Position numbers and translations under genes: made by a program
Notes under the pieces: generated by a model
Told to the model about the DNA's origin: nothing
What the model saw: only the letters and a program-made list of their open reading frames with translations
The model's database searches: none
Source of the DNA: Salinibacter ruber DSM 13855
GTDB taxonomy: Bacteria; Bacteroidota; Rhodothermia; Rhodothermales; Salinibacteraceae
DNA length: 64,000 nt
Direction of reading: 5' to 3'
NCBI RefSeq assembly: GCF_000013045.1
Contig: NC_007677.1
Span: 1,984,001-2,048,000 of the forward strand
Part shown: in pieces, positions 25,174-34,057 of the stretch
Layout of the letters: every line of letters begins with the position of its first letter
Numbering within the stretch: position 1 is the first letter of the stretch

Positions 25174-25432
25174 GCCGCCGCCCCCCGGCCACGGGCGTCC
25201 CGGTGGACTGCCGCTCCGGAACGGCCGATGCCCGAAAGCACCGACGAACGAGAAGGGGCCGGGCACGCGGTCGACAGGAGGGACGGCCGCGGTGTACGGA
25301 CCGGCTTCGGACGCGCCCAGCGGCGGCGCTACCGGGCGGGCCGTGCCTTGCCTCCGTGATTTCCCCCGCACGGACTGGCCCCCTCCCTTTCTCATTCCTC
25401 GGTAGCGATATGTCCCGCCTCCGGCAGGCCCG

Positions 25433-25732
25433 CTACGTTGTCACCACGCAGTTGGTCGTTCCGTAGCCGTTGGGCTCGAAGTCGTCGGCCTCCTCCTCAT
25501 TGATCCACCCGTCCTCTTCGCTGTAGTAGCGAAAGGCATAACGTGCATCTTCGGGCAGCAGAACATTCGTGCTGTAGGTCTGGTTGCTGCGGCGGACGAA
25601 GCGGTGCGCGCCGGACGTCCAGTCGTTGAAGTCCCCCACGACCGAGACCTCCCCCTCGTACGGATGGTCCTCCGGAAGGACGAACGTGACCTTGACGCGA
25701 TCGCTGGACTGCTTATTTACTTTCTTGATCAT
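25433..25732 (-). CDS. Small CBM48/isoamylase-early-domain protein
   Basis: A 99-aa protein that is essentially one CBM48-like beta-sandwich: VKVTFVLPEDHPYEGEVSV, VGDFNDWTSGAHRF, YAFRYYSEEDGWINEEEAD. The VGDFNDW motif is typical of glycogen/starch-binding modules and AMPK-beta-like domains. No catalytic domain is attached, so it may bind glycogen or act as a small regulatory partner (inference). The ATG at 25732 was chosen because upstream codons look non-coding. It converges with glycerol dehydrogenase across a 259-base gap in which I see nothing else. Confidence 0.8.
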   Translation of the reverse strand: MIKKVNKQSSDRVKVTFVLPEDHPYEGEVSVVGDFNDWTSGAHRFVRRSNQTYSTNVLLPEDARYAFRYYSEEDGWINEEEADDFEPNGYGTTNCVVTT

Positions 25733-26090
25733 CGAACTGGATGGGCTCGTGTCGTGATTGGATGAACTGAAATTTCCGACCGGTCCCGCCAGCAGGAAGC
25801 AAGCCCTCCGCTGAGCCAGCGGAAGATCAACGACTCGTACGCCCGGAGGCCCCCGTTGTGGCATTTCGTGGGAACAAAAAGCGCTTCCTTCGCCCGTTCT
25901 TCGTCGGCCGATGCCACGAGTGGGGAGGCCTCCGGCGCCCCCTGGATCGCTGTTAATCCGCAATTCGGACCGCACCCGCCGTCCCTAGCGAACATCCGTT
26001 GCGGCCCCGGCGTGCATTCTTGTCCCGAATCGGATCCGGTTGCACGGCCCGATAGGAATGTCTCGTCTTTTCGCCACGCCTCCCCCGCGC
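25733..26090. other. Divergent intergenic region between CBM48 gene and tyrA
   Basis: About 358 bases without a supported gene. It contains a 7-bp-stem hairpin, TCCGCTG-AGC-CAGCGGA (25807-25823), which would lie in the leader of the CBM48 gene. No clear promoter consensus is visible. Confidence 0.45.
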
Positions 26091-27203
26091 ATGATCGAAC
26101 GTCTTACCGTTATCGGAACGGGCCTCATCGGCGGCTCTCTTGGGCTCGCCTGGGCCCAGCGCCAGCCCGAGATCACGATCGTCGGGCACGACCGGCCAGA
26201 GGTGTTGGAGCGGGCCGAAGAACGGGGCGCCATCGACGAGAAAGCGGCCGATCCCCTGTCGGCCGTCGCGGACACCGACCTCGTCGTCCTGGCCACCCCC
26301 CTCGCCACGACCGTCCGGCTGCTCGACACCATTGCCGACGCCCTTCCGGAGGGGTGCTTCGTAACCGACGTGGCCTCGGTGAAGGAGCCCGTGCTCGATC
26401 AGGCCGCGGACGTGCTCCCCGATCACGCCACATTTCTGGGGGGCCACCCGATGGCCGGCGCCGAGCACAGCGGCATCGACCACGCCGACCCGTTGCTCTT
26501 CGAGAACGCGGTCTACAGCCTCTGCCTGCCGGAGGACACCGACGAGGCAGCCCTGGACGAGGGGCTGGCCCCCCTCGTCGAGCTGATCGAGGCCACCGGC
26601 AGCCGGCCGCTCGTGCTGGACGCCCCCCGCCACGACCGCCTCGTCGCCGCCACCAGCCACGTGCCGCAGCTCTTGTCCGTGGCCCTCGTCAACCTCGTGG
26701 CCACGACCGAAGACGACGCGGACCGCGATCTTGCCCTCCAGCTCGCCGGGGGCGGGTTCCGCGACATGACGCGCATCGCGTCTTCTCCCTTCGACGTGTG
26801 GCGGGACGTGTTGGTGGGCAACGAGCGGGCGATCCACGACGCCCTGAGCCGCCTGCGTCGGGGCCTGCGCACCCTCCGCAACCGTCTCATCGAGGAGGAC
26901 CTGGACGCCCTCGAGGACGCCTTCGACGAGGCCCGCACGGCCCGTGACGCCATGCCCCAGGACAGCAAGGGCTTCCTTCACCCGCTGTCCGACGTCTACG
27001 TCCGGGCCCCGGACGAGGAGGGCGTCATCCACGAACTGTCGGGGCACCTCCTCGACGCGGACCTCAACATCAAGGACATCGAGCTTCAGACCATTCGGGA
27101 CGGGACCGGGGGCACCTTTCGACTGGCATTCGAGACCGCGGGGGACGCCGAAGAGGCCGTCGCGGTGCTGTCGGCGGCCGGATACGAAGCGCGCCGCCCG
27201 TAG
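26091..27203 (+). CDS. tyrA: Prephenate dehydrogenase with C-terminal ACT domain
   Basis: A 370-aa enzyme oxidising prephenate to 4-hydroxyphenylpyruvate for tyrosine synthesis. The NAD-binding motif VIGTGLIGGSLGLAW starts at residue 7. The catalytic-region segment GGHPMAGAEHSGIDHA is near residue 120 and the helical dimer domain follows. Residues about 290-365 form an ACT domain (DVYVRAPDEEGVIHELSGHLLDADLNI), which normally gives feedback control by tyrosine. The ATG at 26091 places the Rossmann motif at the N-terminus; ATGs at 26058 and 26040 are less likely. Confidence 0.92.
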   Translation: MIERLTVIGTGLIGGSLGLAWAQRQPEITIVGHDRPEVLERAEERGAIDEKAADPLSAVADTDLVVLATPLATTVRLLDTIADALPEGCFVTDVASVKEPVLDQAADVLPDHATFLGGHPMAGAEHSGIDHADPLLFENAVYSLCLPEDTDEAALDEGLAPLVELIEATGSRPLVLDAPRHDRLVAATSHVPQLLSVALVNLVATTEDDADRDLALQLAGGGFRDMTRIASSPFDVWRDVLVGNERAIHDALSRLRRGLRTLRNRLIEEDLDALEDAFDEARTARDAMPQDSKGFLHPLSDVYVRAPDEEGVIHELSGHLLDADLNIKDIELQTIRDGTGGTFRLAFETAGDAEEAVAVLSAAGYEARRP

Positions 27204-27232
27204 CAATCACCCGCAAAATCATTTCTCCTTCG

Positions 27233-27261
27233 TTGACTAAACTGACGCCGTCGGGTATCAT
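27233..27261 (+). promoter_or_regulatory. Promoter of gcvT
   Basis: TTGACT (27233-27238), a 17-base spacer, and TATCAT (27256-27261) lie 68 bases before the gcvT start. This is a near-consensus sigma-70 promoter. Confidence 0.7.
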
Positions 27262-27329
27262 AAGGGCCTGCAGGTTTTCTGCTCTGCCTGCGCCAATTCC
27301 TGCTCTCTCGTAGCTTCTCGTCTTTTCCG

Positions 27330-28454
27330 ATGGCCGACTCCGCCCCATCCCTCCACACCACTCCCCTCCACGACGCCCACGAGGAGCGTGGCGCCCGCAT
27401 GATGGCGTTTGGGGGATTCGAGATGCCCGTGCAGTACGACAGCATCATCGACGAGCACCTGGCCGTCCGTAACGACGCCGGGCTGTTCGACGTAAGTCAC
27501 ATGGGCGAGGTGCTAATTCAGGGGGATCAGGCCCTCGCCCTCGTCCAGCACCTCGTGACCAACGACGCCGAGACACTCTACGACGGGCGGGCGATGTACA
27601 CGGTCATGTGCACCCCCGACGGCGGCATCATCGACGACGGCATCGTGTATCGCCGCGCCGAGGACGAGTACCTGATGGTGCTCAACGCCGCCAACAGAGA
27701 GCGGGATCTGACGTGGATGCACGACCACAACCCCATGGGGGCCACGCTTCGGGACATTTCCGCCGACACCGCCCTTCTTGCCCTTCAGGGCCCGAAGGCC
27801 CTCGACATCGCTCAGCCGTTTCTCGACGACGACCTGGACGACCTGTCGTTCTACCACTTCTGGGAACGGACCGGCGGGGCCTTCCTCGACTGCGAGACCG
27901 CCCTCATCTCCCGTACCGGCTACACCGGCGAGCCGGGGCTTGAGCTCTACGTGCCCGCCGACCGGGCCCGAGACGTGTGGACCACCCTGTTGGAGGCGGG
28001 CGCGGACCGTGGCCTGAAGCCGGCTGGCCTCGGCGCCCGCGACACGCTCCGCCTCGAAGCGGGGCTCTGCCTGCACGGCAACGACATCACGGAAGACATC
28101 ACCCCCTACGAGGCGCGCCTGGGGTGGCTGGTGAAGCTCGACAAGGGCGACTTCATCGGGCGGGAGGCCCTGCGGCAGATTCACGAGCACGGGCCGGAGC
28201 GAAAACTCGTGGGCTTCGTGGCCACCGAGCGGGGCATCCCGCGCCACGACGACATTCTCCAGTCGGCGGGGGGCGACGCCATCGGCGTTGTTACCAGCGG
28301 CACGCAGTCGCCCCTCCTCGACGCGGGCATTGGCCTCGGCTACGTCCCGAACGAGCCGGCCTACACCGAACCGGGCCGGGCGCTACAGGTCGCAAGCCGG
28401 CGCCGCACGTTCGACGTGGAAGTGACGGAGCCTCCGTTCCACGAGGACACATGA
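27330..28454 (+). CDS. gcvT: Aminomethyltransferase (glycine cleavage T protein)
   Basis: A 374-aa enzyme that transfers the methylene of the aminomethyl-lipoyl H protein to tetrahydrofolate and releases ammonia. The N-terminus (TTPLHDAHEERGARMMAFGGFEMPVQY) and the FDVSHMGEV motif are typical. The catalytic Asp lies in the PDGGIIDDGIVYR segment near residue 95. The SRTGYTGEPGLELY segment and GLGARDTLRLEAGL follow. Length is standard. No gcvH or gcvP is close by. It is followed by comB after 53 bases. Confidence 0.95.
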   Translation: MADSAPSLHTTPLHDAHEERGARMMAFGGFEMPVQYDSIIDEHLAVRNDAGLFDVSHMGEVLIQGDQALALVQHLVTNDAETLYDGRAMYTVMCTPDGGIIDDGIVYRRAEDEYLMVLNAANRERDLTWMHDHNPMGATLRDISADTALLALQGPKALDIAQPFLDDDLDDLSFYHFWERTGGAFLDCETALISRTGYTGEPGLELYVPADRARDVWTTLLEAGADRGLKPAGLGARDTLRLEAGLCLHGNDITEDITPYEARLGWLVKLDKGDFIGREALRQIHEHGPERKLVGFVATERGIPRHDDILQSAGGDAIGVVTSGTQSPLLDAGIGLGYVPNEPAYTEPGRALQVASRRRTFDVEVTEPPFHEDT

Positions 28455-28507
28455 GTGCGCCCCCGTCCCTGTCCCCCCGTTTCCCTTCCACCTGACTCGC
28501 TGTTCCG

Positions 28508-29245
28508 ATGGACGCTGAAGTTTTCTTGACGCACTCGAACGTTTCGGAAGGGGACGTCCAGGACCGGACGGTCATCGTCATCGACGTGCTTCGGGCCTGC
28601 TCCACCATCGTGACCGCCCTTGAGCGGGGCGCCCGCGCCGTGATGCCCGTAACCGACATGGCCCAGGCCGGCAAGATCGCCAGCAACCTCGACCCCGACA
28701 TGTACCGACTCGGGGGCGAGCGCAACGGAGAAAAGATCGAAGGGTACCACCTCGGCAACTCGCCGGACGAATACACGCACGATGTCGTTCAGGGACGGGA
28801 CATCATCCTGAACACCTCCAACGGGACCCAGGCCCTGGAGCAGACAAAGGAAGCCGACACCCTCGTGGCGGCCTGCTTCCTGAACGCGGAGCGCGTCGTC
28901 GATTTCGTCCGTCGAACGGCCGACGCCGTGACCATCGTCTGCGCGGGCCGACAGAACCGGCTCGCCCTCGAAGACACCCTCTGTGCGGGCCTTCTTCTCG
29001 ATCGCCTCTGGGACGGGGACGAGCCGTACCCGGTCACGGACTCCGCCCACACGGCCTACACGCTCTACCACACCGATCGGGACGACCTCGGCAATGCCCT
29101 CCGCGGTGCCAACCACGCCGAGTGGCTCGCCAATCAGGACCGCGGGGCCGACCTGGACTATTGCTTCCGGATTGATTCGGTGCCGGTTCTGCCCTACTAC
29201 ACGGAAAACCGACTTCTTCTGTACGAGGACGTCGTGTCGGCGTAG
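28508..29245 (+). CDS. comB: 2-phosphosulfolactate phosphatase (ComB family)
   Basis: A 245-aa Mg-dependent phosphatase that releases sulfolactate from 2-phospho-3-sulfolactate. Motifs seen: VIVIDVLRACSTIVTAL near residue 20, GGERNGEKIEGYHLGNSP near residue 75, and LNTSNGTQAL near 100. The family was defined in coenzyme M synthesis of methanogens, but bacterial members are common and sulfolactate is a known bacterial metabolite. In a sulfonolipid-making lineage such as Salinibacter a role in C3-sulfonate metabolism is plausible, but this is inference. No other com gene is in the window. Confidence 0.9.
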   Translation: MDAEVFLTHSNVSEGDVQDRTVIVIDVLRACSTIVTALERGARAVMPVTDMAQAGKIASNLDPDMYRLGGERNGEKIEGYHLGNSPDEYTHDVVQGRDIILNTSNGTQALEQTKEADTLVAACFLNAERVVDFVRRTADAVTIVCAGRQNRLALEDTLCAGLLLDRLWDGDEPYPVTDSAHTAYTLYHTDRDDLGNALRGANHAEWLANQDRGADLDYCFRIDSVPVLPYYTENRLLLYEDVVSA

Positions 29246-29420
29246 TCCGTCCCCTCAATTGCGCGCATGCGGGGCGGTCCTGCCTGCACCGATCCGTTGC
29301 ATTTGTGCCGCGTTGGGCTCACCTTACGACCCTGTGTGTCCCGGCTAGACAGTGGATACACATGTACACCACGCTCCCTGTCGCTGCGTCCCCTTTTCTC
29401 CGCCTCGCCTGTTCGGCTGT

Positions 29421-32165
29421 ATGGCTGCCTCGGGTTCCGATACGAATACGGAGGAGGCCTTCCTGATCTCTCCGCGTCGGAAGGTGGAGATCTTCGGGCT
29501 CGTGCTGATGGTGTTCGCCCTGCTGGTGTCGCTCGCCTTTGCCAGTTACCACCCCGACGATGCCGTCGTCCTCCGGTCGGCGGACTGGTCCGAGGTCGTC
29601 CTCAACCCGCAGAGCGCCCAGGCCGACGGACCCGTCCAGAACGTGCTCGGGCTGCTCGGCGCCCAGCTCGCAGAGGCCTGCGTGCCCGGCTTCATCGGCT
29701 ACGGTGTGCTGCTGATAAGCGGCCTGCTGATGGTGTGGGGCTACGCCGTCTTTCGCCACGCCTCGCTGCGCCGCCTCCTCTACCCGTCGCTCCTGACGGC
29801 CTTCTCCGCCTTCATCCTGTCCTGCGTCGTCGGCTGGGTCCACCACACGGTGGACGCCCCCCTTCGGGCCTGGGCCGGCCTCGTGGGCATCGGGACCGCC
29901 GGCTGGATGCAGAATGTATTCGGGGAGGTCGGCTCTTTCATCCTACTCCTCCTGGCAGGGGCGGTCCTGCTCCTGCTGGTGGTCGACCATGACATTCAGC
30001 GCACGGTGGACCGCGTCATCAGGGCGGCCCGCAGGATCGGGGCGGGCGTCTCGGCCGCCGGGGCGTACATCCGCGACCAGTGGAGCCGGGCCCGAGCCCA
30101 CGCCCCCGAGCCGAAAGCAACCTCCCCTGCGTCCGACCCATCTTCGTCCGCGTCCGCCTCGGGGTCTCCGTCTGCATCTTCTCCGGAACCGCCGTCTTCG
30201 CCCCCCGCGGAGGAGAGCACTTCCTCTCCCCCTCCGGCCCGGACTCGCCCCGAGGACTCCGGAGCGCAAACCCCGTCCGTTCGCCGAAACGACCTCTTTC
30301 GGCCGGGCCGTGACCCTGCCCCGTCCGCCACCGACGACAACACGGCCTCCCCAGAGCCGGCCCCCGACTCCTCGGCCCGCACGTCCGACGCCGATCCTCC
30401 CGAGGATGATGCCCCCAAGGACATCCCCGACGAGACGACCGCGTCAACGCCTGCGGAAGAGAGTCCGGCAACGGATTCTCCGCCGCCGTCCCGCCCCGCC
30501 GACGAGAACGCCAGCTCCGATGAGCCGGCGGCACCCGCCCCCGACGAACCCCCGCCGGACGCGTCCGACGGCCCCGACGACGATGTCTCGATGACGATCC
30601 AGGAGCAGGTCGAGGAGGAGACGACCGACGAAATCGAGCGGACCGCGGAACTGCCCGACGACTTCGAATACGAGCCCCCCTCCCTCGACCTTCTCGACGA
30701 GTCGGTCGATACCGATCCGACCATCAACCGGGAAGAGCTCGAGGAGAACAAACGGGTGCTCCTCGACAAGCTCGACATGTACAACATCGAGATCGAGGAA
30801 ATCAACGCCGTGGTGGGCCCGACCGTCACGCGCTACGAACTCACGCCCGCTCCCGGAATCAAGGTCAGTCGCATCAAGTCGCTCGAGGACGACCTGGCCA
30901 TGGCGATGGCGGCGCCCGGCATCCGCATGATCGCCCCCATTCCGGGCAAGTCGGCCGTAGGGGTCGAAATCCCCAACCGGAACCGGGAGCTGGTCCGTCT
31001 CCGCGACGTGATCGGGACCCGAAAATTCCAGGACACCGACCTCAAACTGCCCCTTCCCCTCGGCAAAAACATCGAGGGTGAGGTCCACGTGGGCGACCTG
31101 GCGACGATGCCCCACCTTCTCATCGCCGGCGCCACCGGGTCCGGCAAGTCCGTGGGCCTGAACTCCATCATCACGGGCCTCATCTACGCCTGCCATCCGG
31201 CCAACCTGCGGTTCGTCATCATCGACCCGAAGAAAATTGAGCTGCAGCAGTACACAGCGCTCGAAACGCAGTTCGTGGCGGTGCCGGAGGACATCGATCA
31301 GACGGTCATCACCGACATCGACGAGGCCTCCGGGGTCCTCAAGAGCGTGGAGCGCGAGATGGAGACCCGGTATGACCTCCTCTCGGACGCCAGTGTGCGC
31401 AACATCACCGGGTACAACGAAAAGTTTCAGGCCGGGGAGCTCGACCCCACGGAGGGACACCGGCACATGCCCTACCTCGTGGTGGTGGTCGACGAGCTGG
31501 CCGACCTGATGATGGCGGCCGGCGACGACGTGGAGGGCCCGATCTCGCGCCTTGCCCAAATGGCCCGGGCCGTCGGCATTCACCTCATCCTCGCGACGCA
31601 ACGCCCGTCGGTCGACGTGGTGACCGGCGTCATCAAGGCCAACTTTCCGTCCCGCATCGCTTTTGAGGTGGCCTCCCGGGTCGACTCGCGCACCATCTTG
31701 GACCAGGGCGGCGCCGAGGACCTCGTCGGAAACGGCGACATGCTCTTCCTAAGCGGCAGCGACCTGAAGCGCCTGCAGGGCCCGTTCGTCAGCGTGGAGG
31801 AGGTGGAGGAGGTTGTAGACTACGTCGCCGACCAGCCCGGCGTCACCCCCTACACGTTGCCCTCCCTGCAGGACGCCGGCCACGGCCCAGACGAGACGCT
31901 CGGCGTGGAGGACACCGACGAGAAGTTCGAGGAGGCCGCCCGCGTCATCGTGCGTCGCCAGCAGGGCTCCGTGTCGCTCCTCCAGCGCAAGCTGGCGGTC
32001 GGCTACACCCGCGCCGCCCGCATCGTCGATCAGCTGGAGGAAGCCGGCATCGTGGGCCCGTTCAATGGCACTAAGGCCCGCGACGTGCTCGTCGACGACG
32101 AACAGGCGCTCGACGACCTTCTGCACGGCGAGGACGCCGACGAGGCCGACCCGGAAGAGGCGTAA
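29421..32165 (+). CDS. ftsK: DNA translocase FtsK/SpoIIIE
   Basis: A 914-aa septum-located motor that pumps chromosome ends apart and aids dimer resolution. Four hydrophobic helices lie in residues about 20-190. A very acidic, Pro/Ser-rich linker follows (about 225-430), then the RecA-like motor with Walker A GATGSGKSVGLNSI near residue 571 and Walker B LVVVVDELADLMM near 685. The C-terminal gamma winged helix (VSLLQRKLAVGYTRAARIVDQLE) binds KOPS-like sites. The ATG at 29421 was chosen since the upstream 23 codons look non-coding. Confidence 0.95.
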   Translation: MAASGSDTNTEEAFLISPRRKVEIFGLVLMVFALLVSLAFASYHPDDAVVLRSADWSEVVLNPQSAQADGPVQNVLGLLGAQLAEACVPGFIGYGVLLISGLLMVWGYAVFRHASLRRLLYPSLLTAFSAFILSCVVGWVHHTVDAPLRAWAGLVGIGTAGWMQNVFGEVGSFILLLLAGAVLLLLVVDHDIQRTVDRVIRAARRIGAGVSAAGAYIRDQWSRARAHAPEPKATSPASDPSSSASASGSPSASSPEPPSSPPAEESTSSPPPARTRPEDSGAQTPSVRRNDLFRPGRDPAPSATDDNTASPEPAPDSSARTSDADPPEDDAPKDIPDETTASTPAEESPATDSPPPSRPADENASSDEPAAPAPDEPPPDASDGPDDDVSMTIQEQVEEETTDEIERTAELPDDFEYEPPSLDLLDESVDTDPTINREELEENKRVLLDKLDMYNIEIEEINAVVGPTVTRYELTPAPGIKVSRIKSLEDDLAMAMAAPGIRMIAPIPGKSAVGVEIPNRNRELVRLRDVIGTRKFQDTDLKLPLPLGKNIEGEVHVGDLATMPHLLIAGATGSGKSVGLNSIITGLIYACHPANLRFVIIDPKKIELQQYTALETQFVAVPEDIDQTVITDIDEASGVLKSVEREMETRYDLLSDASVRNITGYNEKFQAGELDPTEGHRHMPYLVVVVDELADLMMAAGDDVEGPISRLAQMARAVGIHLILATQRPSVDVVTGVIKANFPSRIAFEVASRVDSRTILDQGGAEDLVGNGDMLFLSGSDLKRLQGPFVSVEEVEEVVDYVADQPGVTPYTLPSLQDAGHGPDETLGVEDTDEKFEEAARVIVRRQQGSVSLLQRKLAVGYTRAARIVDQLEEAGIVGPFNGTKARDVLVDDEQALDDLLHGEDADEADPEEA

Positions 32166-32237
32166 TGGCGCACACTCCGGGCCTCCCGATTTGATTCCCG
32201 ACCCGTACGCAATCTCGCCCCGACCGAATTCTCACGC

Positions 32238-33377
32238 ATGAGTTCAACGTTTCCGACGATCGGCATTCTCGGCGGTGGACAGCTCGGCAAGATGATGGCG
32301 GCCGAGGCCGTTCGCATGAGCGTGGATGCCCGGCTGTTGTCCCCGAAGGAGGCCGGGCCGATGCAACCCTACACGGGCGCCCGGGTCGGCGACTGGACCG
32401 ACCCGGACGTGCTTCGCCCCTTCACGGCCGACTGTGACGTGGTGACGGTCGAGAGCGAGTGGGCCCCCGCCGACGCCGCCGCCGAGGTGCTGCCGGACGG
32501 CGCCGCCCTCTGGCCCTCCACCCAAACCCTTTCCCTCATCAAGGACAAGGGCGTGCAGAAACAGCACCTCGCCGACGCCGGGTGCCCGGTGCCGGCGTTT
32601 GCGTGCTGCGAAACCCTCGACGAGGCCCTCGACGCCGCGGAGGAGTTCGGCTATCCGGTGGTCCTGAAGCAGTATCGCGGGGCCTACGACGGCTACGGCA
32701 ACGCCACGGCCGCCGCCGAGGACGAGCTCCGCGAGGCCTGGCCCGACCTGGCCACCGAGGACGGCGCGATGGTCGAAACGTTCGCGGACTTTGCCCGCGA
32801 ACTCGCGGTGCAGGTGGCCCGGCGGCCGGGTGGAAACCAGGTCGTGTATCCGGTCGCCTACACCGAGCAGCGCGACCACCGGTGCCACGCCGTGGAGGTG
32901 CCCGCCGACATCGACGATGCGATCGCCGACAAGGCCCGGCACATCGCACAAAAGTCCGTCGACGCGGTGGAGGGGGTGGGCCTGATCGCCGTCGAGCTTT
33001 TTGAAATGCCCGACGGGCGTGTGCTCGTCAACGAGCTCGCCCCCCGCCCCCACAACACCGGCCACTACTCGATTGAGGGCGCCGCCACGTCCCAGTTCGA
33101 GAACCACGTGCGGGCCGTTCTGGACTGGCCCCTGGGGGATCCCTCCCTGCGCACCCCGGTGGCTGTAATGGTAAATGTGCTGGGCCGCCGCGAGGGCACC
33201 CCCCCGCAGACGACCGGCCTCCCGCGTGCCCTCGACACCGAGGGCGTGACCCCGCACATCTACGGCAAGCCCGACGTGCGTCCCGGCCGCAAGATGGGCC
33301 ACGTCACTGCCCTCGGTGCCGACCGCGCCGACACGCGAAAGCGAGCCGAAATGGCCGCCAGCGCGATTGAACTGTAG
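32238..33377 (+). CDS. purK: 5-(Carboxyamino)imidazole ribonucleotide synthase
   Basis: A 379-aa ATP-grasp enzyme converting AIR, bicarbonate and ATP to N5-CAIR in purine synthesis. It begins with the pre-ATP-grasp motif IGILGGGQLGKMMA. The ATP-binding VLKQYRGAYDGYGNA segment is near residue 140, and the metal-binding loop VNELAPRPHNTGHYSIEGA near 265. It forms a pair with purE, 138 bases downstream. Confidence 0.96.
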   Translation: MSSTFPTIGILGGGQLGKMMAAEAVRMSVDARLLSPKEAGPMQPYTGARVGDWTDPDVLRPFTADCDVVTVESEWAPADAAAEVLPDGAALWPSTQTLSLIKDKGVQKQHLADAGCPVPAFACCETLDEALDAAEEFGYPVVLKQYRGAYDGYGNATAAAEDELREAWPDLATEDGAMVETFADFARELAVQVARRPGGNQVVYPVAYTEQRDHRCHAVEVPADIDDAIADKARHIAQKSVDAVEGVGLIAVELFEMPDGRVLVNELAPRPHNTGHYSIEGAATSQFENHVRAVLDWPLGDPSLRTPVAVMVNVLGRREGTPPQTTGLPRALDTEGVTPHIYGKPDVRPGRKMGHVTALGADRADTRKRAEMAASAIEL

Positions 33378-33515
33378 TCGCTCGGGCATGCCTCCCCCAA
33401 CGGCACGGGGGGCCGCGTTCCCGACGCGATCCAGGCCGACGTTTGGGCCCCGCCACGCCCCGAGCAGCCCCTACGGATCTACGTCGTCTCTCTCCCAATC
33501 CACTTCCGACCGACC

Positions 33516-34028
33516 ATGTCTACGTCTTCTGCACCGCCCGTTGGCATCGCCATGGGCAGCGACTCCGATCTTCCCGTCATGGAGGACGCCGCCGAGGTGC
33601 TCGACGAGTTTGACGTGTCCTACGAGATGCGCGTCCTCTCCGCCCATCGCACCCCCGGCGTGATGAAAGAGTACGCCGAGACGGCGCAGGAGCGCGGCGT
33701 GGAGGTCATGATCGCCGGCGCCGGCGGGGCCGCCCACCTGCCCGGCATGCTCGCCGCCAGTACCCCCCTCCCCGTCATCGGCGTGCCTGTAAAAACCAGC
33801 ACGATGAACGGGGTCGACTCCCTGCTCTCCATCGTGCAGATGCCGGGCGGCGTGCCCGTCGGGTCCGTCGCCATCAACGCCGCCGACAATGCCGCCCTGC
33901 TGGCCGTCCAAATTCTCGGCGTCCAGGATCCTGACCTCCGTGCCGAGATGACCGCGTACAAGGACGACCTGACGGAGACGGTGGAGGAGATGGACGAGCG
34001 CGTGTCCGACCGTTCGAGCGACCGCTAA
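33516..34028 (+). CDS. purE: N5-CAIR mutase
   Basis: A 170-aa class I PurE that rearranges N5-CAIR to CAIR, the step after PurK. The substrate-binding [16 protein letters not shown] and the RVLSAHRTP motif with the catalytic His are present, as is [12 protein letters not shown]. Class I is expected because purK is present next to it. Family length is about 160-180 aa. Confidence 0.96.
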   Translation: MSTSSAPPVGIAMGSDSDLPVMEDAAEVLDEFDVSYEMRVLSAHRTPGVMKEYAETAQERGVEVMIAGAGGAAHLPGMLAASTPLPVIGVPVKTSTMNGVDSLLSIVQMPGGVPVGSVAINAADNAALLAVQILGVQDPDLRAEMTAYKDDLTETVEEMDERVSDRSSDR

Positions 34029-34057
34029 CGTCGATCTCCCCCGAGTCCTCGCGCGCA

